This document shows, piece by piece, positions 34,550 through 44,823 of a stretch of DNA of 64,000 bases. The DNA lies in contig JAMXSV010000028.1 in NCBI GenBank assembly GCA_027559495.1, forward strand, positions 2,480,001-2,544,000, written 5' to 3'. The stretch comes from Aurifilum marmelostoma. Taxonomy: Eukaryota > Ascomycota > Sordariomycetes > Diaporthales > Cryphonectriaceae. Position 1 is the first letter of the stretch. Each line of letters starts with the position of its first letter. The translations under genes and the position numbers were made by a program. The notes beneath the pieces were generated by a model, which did not search any database, was not told where the DNA came from, and saw only the letters and a program-made list of their open reading frames with translations.

Positions 34550-37500
34550 GATGAATCTGCTGTTTTGGGGGGTTTCAAGCGAGAGTGAGCAAAGGGGCGT
34601 TCGAAGCAGGAGACCTGTCGCTCCGAGGTACAAAAAAACGCAGATCGCCTCCAGGTGGAGATTGTGACCCGGTGCTGCACGGGATAGGGCAAGGTGGGCG
34701 GTGATGATTATGATGATGATGATGATGGCGGCGCTCTCTGATAGTGGCTAGCTGTAGAGTGATCCAAGCGTGCCCGGGACGTGATGGGAGTTGAAGCTAA
34801 GGACCACAGCGTCTGGCAAAAAGCTACCCAGGAGTGCCAGGTACTGACAGCTCGTTTGAAAGGTGTCAGAAAAGAGCCCAACGCAGCCGACAAATGACCT
34901 GGCAGGTCCGCATCGAAGATTGCTAGACGCTAAATTCAACCAGTCAGCTCTCTGTATGTGTGTTGTACTAGCCGGCTGATTGGTTGACTGGCTGAGCTGC
35001 ACCTTCTGCGTGTGCACAGTACAGATGGACACTAGGAACCTGGGCAGGCGCATTGGGCATACCGCCACAGTCAATACACATGTGACAAAGGATAATAGCA
35101 CAAAAGTATGAGAAAAGAACAGGGGGGGGGGGGGGACAAAAAGGAAAGTAAAATCCTAAAATCGAAAAAAAAAAAAAAGAAAAAAAGAAAACAATAGGAT
35201 GGATATTTTCCTCTGTAACAGCAATGGCCCTAGATGAGAGTTGAACAAGGTCCTATTACAGTAGTTGGGTCTGCCTGGTCTGCCCAGCAGGAGGTCTTAC
35301 TTTTGCCTTTGGCGGAGCCAGCCAAGGCCTACCACGCTCTAATCCAAGTTGGTCTCACAGGTCTCATAACTGTGTACCAGCGACCGCATGCCGTCCGATT
35401 GGCTCCCTGCGCCGGTCCTTTGGTCGAAACATCGAGATCTTGAAATATACCATCTTGTGAAGTCCTTTTCCCCATCCTGCCCATCCCATAGTTTTTTTTT
35501 TTTTTTTTTAGGTTGAGATGATGGTGGCACACTCTGTAGATTTGTCGGAAATGACATCGAACATCGAGATTACAGGGCACCGAAGCGACGGGCTGGCCTG
35601 GCTGACTGCTAAGTACATGAGATAGGCGCACAAGGCGCACTAACATGATGGGCTGATGATGGCATTCTAGGGCGGGGAAAAGGAGTGATTCACATCGAGA
35701 TCGAGATGTGCCGTGGACAGCGCAGGAGCAGGAAGGATCGAGAAAAGGAGCCAGTCGTTCCATTCTCCTCTTTCGGTTCTTTTACTGTACTACCGCAACA
35801 GGTGCTGAAACTCGGAGTGGAATGGTGACGATGCGCGTTGCGACCAGAGACCAACCATGATGAGCCAGATGGCGCCGGTGCTGGCGCCGGCTGCTGGTTT
35901 CCAAATCCCCGGCCGCCTGGTATGCATTTCTAACATGGGGCTTTTCAACCTTGTCCATGACAATCCCTCACATTTGCAAACATTTCGCATGCGCAAGCCT
36001 ACCTGGAAATCAGTTTTAGGCCGAGAGATCGACCATCAACGGTGTGTGACTGTGGCGTCTACAGACCACCAATGGCTATCTGCAGATGGCTATCTGCGAG
36101 TGGCTATGATGGTATCGATGGCGCGGGTGGGATGTCGATTTTGAATAATTTGTGCGCACCGATACCTCGGGCTCATCGTGATCTGCACAAAAAGGTGAGA
36201 TGTGAGTACTAAGTACTACTTGTTCTCCCCAGAGGCCTCAGGAGGTTAAACCCCCGGGTGAGCAGGGGCCTGTTTATCAAGGTAGACATATTTCAGGAAG
36301 CCAGAGGAGCTTCATCCCTGTCGCCTATATACCGTATTTCCCGATGCATCCTGTCAACGTCGATCTTATACCTCGTGAAACGTCGTCACCACCGGAGTTA
36401 ACTTCTTGAAAGAGGGCGACTTACTCGCTCAGGATGTATACCCTGAACTGGGATTTCCGGAGCATTGCAAGCTCGAGGAGGCCTTGGCGAGGTCTAGAAG
36501 CCAGCAGCCATGCTTTCTTTCTCCTGCTGCTACTTCTTTGAATGGTGACGATGATGATCTTGACCCCATGTGTTTACTCTGTACACAGTACTAGTCTGGG
36601 GGAGCTTTACGTCGGTCCCCTTGACCTGCCAGCCCCCCCCTCCCTTTCCTCTCGACGGGCTAGAGGAGATTCTACTGGGGAAGGGAAAACAAAAGATCGA
36701 CGCGGGTTGTTCCGTCAGGTGCACGCCTGCTTGGCTGCGTGTCTACTTGAGCTTGAGGTGTCCGATGCGCGTAAGAGACTTGTCGACTAAGCGTCGAAGA
36801 TCCTCTAGTGTATGGTGTGGAACACGCCAGAATGCGAGTGTGTAGGGATGGAGGTTCCGCCTTCTCGATCGCGTGGCCTAGCAGCAAGTGGTTGACATAC
36901 TACAATTTAGGATGGCATTATATGTACATAGTGATATATCGAGGACATTAGGAGGTGTGAGGCACGGAGGGTTGTGGACACTGTGATGCGTCTTACTCCA
37001 CACGTACGTACATACCATAGTAGTAGTAGTACAGTACTTAGTAGTAGTGAGGGAGCACGGCGCAGTACGAGAATAAGCAGACCCCACAGCAAAGATTGTA
37101 CAGAAGCACATGTACTTGCAGCAGAACTATGTTAGCCGCATTACCTCAGCATTTGAGGTCATCCCGCTTTTGGAGTTTGCGCTAGAAACCCAAAATATGA
37201 AGCCTAGCCTGAAGAGGTCAGAGGCCGGCCTGCATGTCAGGAGACATGTGGGCTGGGACCCACTGCGACATCGTCGATCGCCCTGCCAACGCCCGATTCG
37301 AGCGCTCTTGCCTCCGCTGGTCATCGCCAGATGTGAACACAATCGGGTGAACAAATCGGCAGCAATCGACACTGGAGCACCATTCAGCCAATCGCCGAGC
37401 CGTGCCGTGCGGTCCAGTGCCATGTTCGCTGGCAGCCAGCTTGTTGAAAAATTCAACGCGATGAAGACAATAGTACTGTGCCTGTGCTCGCTCAGGGAAG

Positions 37501-40162
37501 GAGGGGGGAGAGTTTTCGAATGGTGACCCAACCTGGAACAGAGGCAAAAAGGAAAGCGCGAGGAGGACAGAAACGGAAAGAGATGTATTTCATGAGGTCC
37601 ATCCAGAAGGCAAGTGCGGTCGGTACAGGACTAGCAGGTAGATCAAGACCAAATTCGGCCTCTGGGGAAGAAGGAATAGAAAAAGTAAGAGGGGAAAAAG
37701 GAGAAGGAGAAAAGAGAGAGAAAAAAAGACCTGTCCAGGCGGACATCCTCATCGCAGACGGCCAATGATTCATCGGCATGGCCTGCCGCGTGTGGAAGCC
37801 TATCCCCTCCCTGACGACAAGCTTGCACGCGATCTACGGTATTGTCCAGAATTCCCATCCAGGTCGTACGTTCCTTGTGCGGCCGCCCTGCCTGCCAAGG
37901 GGATCGAGATCTGGCAAAAAAGCGTCCTTATCTTCCACTTTGCCATGGCCACAAGGTCACCGACAGGTATCTGCGACGTCACACGGCCCATTTCGATCTC
38001 ACCCCAAACAAGTATATCGTCATCCTGCCTCGGGGCCTCCAGAAAACAAAACGTTCTGAACGGAGCCCGTTTCGCATCGAGATCTCTGGCCTAGCACGCC
38101 CAGGTCCATGATTACGGGAACCTCTTGTCGAGGTAGCACCCTCTCAGGCCTCTCCGGGCGGCCAAACGTGCCCAACAACCGCAGGTGGCATCGATTGCCG
38201 CTCAGCATATCCTGGCATCAAGAACGTGCATCTCGGAAAAAGATGCTGCTGTACCTACTGCGACATCTATCTTCCTCGTCTTGGTAGCTGGGAACGGGTC
38301 GTCGGCGGTCCTGACGGTTCATTAGCCCAGGACTTCAGAAGTACTCGCAAGTGTTTACCGGGCCGTTGATGAGCCATCCTTGCCTCTTGTCCATACAGAC
38401 CACAATCGGCTCCCCGACTCCACAGCCTCCGAACAGCTGTTCATTGGCCGCAGCAAGTGGCCAGAGAGGCATCTTGTTCAGGGTCCAGGCTGCTCAGGGA
38501 GTCCTGTTTCGCTCCTTGTTGGTTCTCGACCAGGTCCTCGGTATCCATCAGCAGGAGGCCGCATCCGACACCATGACGAGAGACCGTTGGCGAGGAGGTA
38601 TGGCTAGCTCTCCCCAGCGCAGTCGCTCACACGTACTTCCCCGTCTAGGCCAAGCGTGGCTGATGGGTCCTGGTATCTTTTACTTGGTAGTACATTTGAT
38701 CCTATTTTTTTCGTGTCTGGGATCGCGATGGCCCACCCCTTCTCTGTGCCCACAGCTTTTTCCCTTGCAACTCCCGGGGCCTTGGTCAGGTATGGCTGGG
38801 GTCTGGACTGGCACAACAGGCAGGCTTGCTTGGCATTACCAGGCGGGCGTGGATGGTGCAGTTCAGGAACTGCTGGGACGGACGGGGCTTGATGCCCACG
38901 ACAATTGTCTTCCTGAGCCACGCACCCCGTTTTCAACCTTTATCCCGGGCTCCTGCTGCGGGTACATAGTACGGGGACAGTACACAAAACACCCACACCC
39001 CCACCCACCTCAGCACGCATGGTTGTCCTTGACCTGCGCCAGCCTGGCTTGCCTCTAGCAGCGAGGTTTCTCTCTCCAAGCCCACAAAGCGCGGCTGTCA
39101 GACCCACGTCCATCGACGGTCATCTTCCAGACCATGAGAAGGTACCTGGAATCTTGTGCCTGACTGACTCTTGACTCTGGTCTCCTCCACTTTCAGTATT
39201 CTACGGGCGACCAGGGGGGAGAGGAGAGACGATTTTCTGTTCCCCCCTGTGAGACGTGACATAATTTCTCGTGACCCTGCATCGCTTTCTTTGCTCTTGA
39301 TCTACTCTACCTCATCGCCTACCTTGGTCCACAACCTCTTCTCGCCCTCTGTCAGGACCTCCAAGTATCCACCTTCGACTGTGTGTTCCCCCCTCCCCAA
39401 ATCCAGACCACCCCGTCAAGCTTGGTTGTATGGTATGTCCCAGGCCCATTTTCGTCATCTCTGGCAAAGTTGCGAGACCCCGCCCAGCACCCATATCTCG
39501 TTGCACGCCTGCACGTTTTCTGTGTTACTGCCTGTCATCATGATTCTCACCAGCTCACCCTCACCCAATCCGCCATCATAACATAACCGCCCTCCTCTGT
39601 CTGGCACAAAGCCCCGTCCCTCTCACTACCACACATAACGCCAACTTGTTGTTTTGTGACGTCCTCGCATGCTTCACTCAAAGCACCTTTGTCAGCAGCT
39701 GATGGTACCTTGGCCCGGATAGAAAAAATAACGTGTTCGACTGCTCATCCAACCCCCCCCCCCGGACCGCACAAGCCGTCGGCGTCCCGAACCAACCACA
39801 CATGCAAACAGAGCCGCATAACTTCCGCGACCGACCACGGTGACCGACTCTTGCCTAGGCACTGACAACGACAATCCGGACCTAGCAGGCGCCGACGAGA
39901 CTCGGATCTGGCAGGCTTTGTCAACCTGGTGCGCCCCAGTGGCCGGCGAACAACGCCTGCAGGAGGGCCCCATCGCTCGTGGTCCTACCGCCGCCGCGTC
40001 TAGTTCCAAGCACCCCATCGACGACGAATCTTCTCAGCCCATCACGAAAGTTCTGGAATTCCGGTGGATTCGAGCAACCTTTTGCCGTTCAGGATCGAGG
40101 GCAGCATCGAGGCTGTTCACCGTGGACCGACCCCGGGCAAAATACATTCTTCACTCTTCTGC
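34550..40162. other. 5.6-kb interval without recognisable genes
   Basis: The interval lies between the small gene (minus) and the SAM/HMG gene (plus). It has a GAT repeat (about 34706-34728), a G14 run (35122-35135), A/T homopolymers (35166-35200, 35492-35510), a short tandem repeat of a TGGCTATCTGC unit (about 36072-36103) and TAGTAG repeats (about 37018-37050). The longest frame, 38351-39058, has no recognisable motif and no credible start. From about 39200 the plus strand turns pyrimidine-rich, as expected for the HMG-gene leader. Confidence 0.55.
35122..35135. repeat. G14 homopolymer
   Basis: Fourteen consecutive G residues in gene-free DNA, closely followed by A-rich tracts. Its length should be treated as uncertain. 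Confidence 0.9.
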
Positions 40163-42539
40163 ATGTCTCCAAGACTGGCGGATATCTTCGGCGAGCTAGA
40201 GATCTCGCAGTATCTCGACGCTTTCGTCGACCAGGGATTCGACACGTGGGAGACCATCCTGGACATCACAGAGTCGGACCTGTGAGTAGTTGAGTCGGAT
40301 TTGGAGAGATCAAGCTGCAGAAACATGTCATTCCTAACTTTTCTTGGGTGCTTTGAAGGGATGCGCTTGGTGTCAAACTAGGTCATCGAAGAGTAAGTTT
40401 CAGCACCTGAACGTGGCGTGGGCTCAAGCATCGTGGATTGCTCACAAGTCGAATAGAAACTGCAAAGACGAATCGCCAATGCAAGAGGCATAGCACCCAC
40501 CGCCACCCTCGCCTCACCCACTCGAGCGAATATCGATGAAACCCGGAACGACGCGCACAGATCTGACGCCCTTGCGCCAGCCACGGCCGATGGCCGGGAC
40601 ACCGTTTCGCAGCCAGTCGTCCAAAAACGCAAATATCGGAGGCATCCGAAGGTGAGACTTTCCTTGCACTAGCATGCTGCTGCTAAAGCATGAAAATCAT
40701 CGGTCCGCGACCGAAGGACCTCATTGCTTCGATGCCGCCCTGAACTTTTTTCTTTTATTTCGGTTAGGATATGATGGACTGGCTAACGCATGTGTTGTTT
40801 GTTAAAGCCGGATCCAAATGCGCCCGAACGCCCCCCCTTCTGCATATGTCTTGTTCTCCAACAGTAAGTTCGCCACCTCTTACTAATCTCGTCGATCTTA
40901 TATGTTTTCATCTGTTATCAACACTCCCTTGAATCCACCTTGCGGACGATGTCGTAGCGAATCCGAGATGGACACTTGGACCTCGTCTGAGGGATTGGGG
41001 CTGACATTGTGGTTGCTGTCTTTCCAGAGATGAGAGAGGACCTGAAAGGTCATAACTTGACGTTCACCGAGATCGCAAAGCTTGTTGGCGAGAATTGGCA
41101 GGGCTTGACGCATACCGAAAAGGAACCTTTTGAACGCCAGGCTCAAACTGCCAAGGAGAAGTTCACCCACGACCTGGCCGAGTACAAGAAGACGCCTGCA
41201 TACCAAAAGTATCTGGTCTATCTCCAGGAGTTCAAGGCCAAATATGGAGACAACAAACCTCACGGTTAGCAAGCCCCCAGCCGCTCAGTTCGCTGTGATC
41301 TCGTCCTTCTTTTCTTCTTTCTCCTCTTTTCTAACTCACGAAATCTAAATAGAAAAAGACAACGCAAAGAGGGTTCGGTTGTCGGATCTAAATATCGGCG
41401 AACGCAGCGGCATCGCCAATCATGTTGCACGTACCGCGAGGGCTGGCAGCGTTGGAGAATCTGCCAGTGGTGCTGAGCCACCAGCAAGACGGCAGAGGAT
41501 AGACTCTTTAGTATCGAACGGGGAATCATGCTATGCACCTTCTGTGGTGTCGGCATCCCAACGTACTCCTGGGGAGGATTCCACCCTCGCCTCACCGACC
41601 GCCGGGTACTTTGAGCGCCGCCAAGAGCCCTCACCTACCTCGGCGGTGAGCCCAAGAGACCGCTCCTCCCAGCTACCGAATATGCCGGCGCGAAGAGAAC
41701 CGGCGCTCGCGGACGGCCCTCCTCCTCGCCCTGAACCAACGGCACCGCTGCGACATCTGCCTTCGCTCTCTGATATGTTCGATGGTCGGCCGATACAGAA
41801 CGGCGCACCACCGCCCTATCCATCGGAAGCACCAGCGCCCAATTTCACCATCCTTCCCCGAGGATACCAGACCAGCAGTCCCGCACTCACGCCGAGCACC
41901 TCTAGCAGCGAATCACGACCACCATCATTGATGAAAGAGCAGTCGTCGGCGGGGAGCATGTCGTCCGTGAGCAGCTACCCCAGGACCCCCATCGAGGGGT
42001 CTCTGCCCATTCATGCCCTTTTGACAGGTGGTGGCGGCGGCAAGCAATTCGGCTCCTCCTCGGACACTTCTCTTCCATCAACAGGTCCTGCGGTGTATCG
42101 TTCTACATCCCCTGATGAGAGGGGCTTGCCTTCATACCAGACGGCACCAGATCGGGCTCGTAGTGAGTCGTTGTCTGCCGGTCATACTACCCAGCATTCC
42201 ACTGGTAGGCTTTTGAGATGGTCACCCTACCGCCCTCGGAGCGTCACTAATCAGCGTGTTACAGGTTACTATCATCCACACATGCATATTCCTAATCATA
42301 TATCGCAACCACCTCCACCACCACCGCCTAATCATATTTCACCACCACCCATTCCTGGTTTCTCGTTGGGGTATAACGAGAACAGGCCAAGCTTGCCTCC
42401 CGTCTCAGCTCCGCCTATGGGTTCCAACTCAATTCCGTCACCTGCCTCTTCTAGACCAGGTGGAAAGGGCGAGACTGGGCTGGATGGTATCAGCGCACTC
42501 CTTCAGGCTGATAGGATCTCTGATCGCCGCCTGGTGTAG
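40163..42539 (+). CDS. SAM-domain plus HMG-box DNA-binding protein (one frame break in the HMG box)
   Basis: This is a predicted nuclear regulator. Exons are 40163-40281, 40359-40392, 40457-40651, 40808-40863, 41028-41264 and 41353-42539, with a further possible 60-nt intron at 42205-42264. Residues 1-62 form a SAM domain (LADIFGELEISQYLDAFVDQ, then DALGVKLGHRRKLQRRIAN). A basic linker (KRKYRRHPK) leads into an HMG box (about 117-190): PDPNAPERPPSAYVLFSN, MREDLKGHNLTFTEIAKLVG, HTEKEPFERQAQTAKEKF. The rest is a disordered Pro/Ser-rich tail ending in a Gly-Leu-Asp-rich helix. In exon 4 the C7 run (40831-40837) has one C more than the box needs; read as given, translation leaves the HMG frame there. 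With C6 the gene codes 608 aa (588 if the 60-nt intron is removed). SAM domains mediate oligomerisation. HMG-box proteins of this kind are known in sexual development of filamentous fungi, but the specific role here is not known. Confidence 0.8.
42205..42264 (+). other. Candidate 60-nt in-frame intron in the SAM/HMG gene
   Basis: A GTAGGC donor, a CACTAATC branch-like site and a GTTACAG acceptor delimit exactly 60 nt with no stop codon. Splicing would remove 20 residues and join HSTG to YYHPHMH. Both forms keep the frame, so retention gives an alternative protein. Confidence 0.55.
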
Positions 42540-44819
42540 AGGTTGATGTCGGCCAGTGGATCCCGAAGAAGGGACCAACCTCAATGTTACGAATGCATCT
42601 TATGACCGTCCATCCACTTTTCGCCCAAGATATCAATTCTGTATTATATACTTTCTTACTTAATGGCTACTGTTAGATGGCCACGCTGGCTTGTCTATCC
42701 ACCCGTGACGTTGGCAGGCGGGGTTGTGTCACAATAAGAGTCAAACGGCAGCAGTATATCTGGTGGAGGCACCGGGAGACAATACACACGACAGAAGAAA
42801 AAAAAAAAGAATCAAGGGATGGCGTCGACGGTATTGATTCTTGTTTTTTGTTTCTCCTATCTTGAGATGGAGTTGGAATTGGGGCTCATTTTTCTTTCTT
42901 TCTTTTTTCCTTTTTAATCCTTTAAAGGCTATACGGAAGGCGTGACGGGAATTCATTATGCTTCGATACACCTTTTACGGCACTTTCATCACACGGATAG
43001 GAGGGAAATGGCCACGAAGGATGGGATGTCTCGGTCGAGTGATTGACGAGGCAAGGACTTGAACAGCCGTTACCAGAGGTTCGAAAGGAGCCAAATCTTT
43101 TTCTTGCTTTTCGACAACGTCACACAATAAAGAGTTGAGCCAGCTTAGGGCCATCAGATCTGATGCGAATCTTGCAGGATTAACATGGCGGATAGGACAG
43201 CACCCGGTCAGGTCGGACGACGGTGCAGGCGGACGAATGAACTTTTTGGCCCTCTGCACAGCTTGTATCAAAAGTGTCGATACCCAATACGATGCCCTCC
43301 AGATTGATAGATGTCTTTCGAAGCATCTAGTTTGTCATTTAATTTTATGCACCAGTCGAAAAATGCCACATATCTCGCGACGCGCTCGTTCATTATGCCA
43401 ACCGTGACTAAGTGACAAGAAGAAGGAAGAAGGAGAAAAAGGGTGGGGGGGGGGGGGGTTCTGTCAATATGGAATGAGACGAAGGCTACAGGGAAGAAGG
43501 CGTTGAGGGGAGCTGGAGAGAAGTTGCTGGACCCCAAGCCTCATTGCGCGTCCCGATCAAACCTCCAGATGGATCAAGAAAAGAAGCAAAATAGACAGGC
43601 CATCACTTATTATTAAGAGGAAGCCGGAACGGCCCGTTATTCGAAAGAGGAGAGCCACGCTGCCACGTTCCACCCCAGTCTCGGACTTCGTTGGGGAATG
43701 TCCTGTTGAATGGGCCGCGCCATTCCACAATTGTTTTCTAATTTTTTTTATTATTCTGATTTTCATGTTTCAGAGGCACCTACTCCGTCTACGTACGGAC
43801 AAGCGAGATCCAGCATTCTTTTCCCCTATCGCACAGCGCTGGGAAGTAGTGTTGTGTCTGTCTCGAGATGCGGAGAGGATGAGATGCAGCCCACGATGGG
43901 ACCACAACTGCCAACTACGCAGAGAGTTGAGAGTACAGAGTGCATCGATCGGGTCAAGTGCGATCAATCAATGCATGTATTTCCCCTCGCCGTATTGATC
44001 GGCGTCACAGCCGAACTAAATCCTCCTTGTGCCAGCCCCCCGCCGATTGTGTTTCTTCTTCTTTTTTGCCCTGCACGCTGTTTAGCGCCTGGGTCATTTC
44101 CCTACCAGCCACCAGCTCCCAAATAGGCTTGACGTGGCTGGCTGGGGGTCGCCCAGCTCCAGGGCCCCAACTGGACAAGACAGTGGGGTGGCAGTGGTGG
44201 GCAGGTTGGTGCGGCGCCTCCCCCTCCTAGAAAAGCAAACACCGGCCACCTGCCTGATCCTGGCACCTACTGGAGCTCTTATCCTGGGGCAACACCCTAG
44301 CCCTCTTTTGTAGGTAGACCCTGCTCAGACCGCCTGAGCGCCCAAGCCCCCCCCCCCTTCGCTGCTTCCCTCTCAGCTTGCTTGAGAATCGTGGAGCTGC
44401 GACCCAACCAGGCGCCGCTCTGGTGTACCTGGTCCCAGGAAGGGGGGGGGGGGGGGGGGGGACAAGCAGCAGATTACCACTGTAGTTGGATTGGGTGTTC
44501 CCACCCCAGCCTTCTTTGCCTCATAGTGGGAGGCGTGCCCCAGTCTTTTTTTCGCCGTGTACAAACAGTAAACACCAAGGAAGAAGAGGGAGGACTCAAC
44601 AACAAATATTTGGATATGATTCTGTTTTCTGTCTGAAGGGAGAGAGAAACAATTCTTCTCTACATTGGAATCTTCATCTCGCCATTGCGTGCCAGCCTTT
44701 ACTTTTGAGACTCGAGAGACACACGAGATACGAATACGTACACAGGCACACTCACACTCACACACTCACACACCAATGCTGGCGCCAGCGCAGCGATCGC
44801 AGCACTTGTCCATGTCAAG
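42540..44819. other. Intergenic region upstream of the leashin-like gene
   Basis: A 2.3-kb gap between tandem genes. It contains A- and T-rich tracts near the HMG-gene 3' end (about 42797-42925), G14 (43445-43458), a C12 run (about 44347-44358) and G20 (44442-44461). CA-rich sequence (about 44750-44775) and a short upstream ORF precede the leashin ATG. I see no protein gene. Confidence 0.6.
44442..44461. repeat. G20 homopolymer
   Basis: Twenty consecutive G residues, the longest pure G run in the window, about 360 bp upstream of the leashin-like start codon. Exact length is doubtful in any assembly. Confidence 0.9.
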
Positions 44820-44823
44820 ATGA
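44776..44823 (+). promoter_or_regulatory. Upstream ORF overlapping the leashin-like start codon
   Basis: An ATG at 44776 opens a 15-codon frame (MLAPAQRSQHLSMSR) whose TGA (44821-44823) overlaps the main ATG (44820-44822) in an ATGA arrangement. A second in-frame ATG lies at 44812. Such an overlap could allow termination-coupled reinitiation or reduce main-frame translation, if the transcript starts upstream of 44776. Confidence 0.5.

Noticed and set aside
38351..39058. 235-codon open frame on the plus strand in the 5.6-kb gap
   Set aside because: No credible ATG context, no domain, tryptophan- and proline-scattered composition like random GC-rich DNA, and overlapping open frames on both strands.
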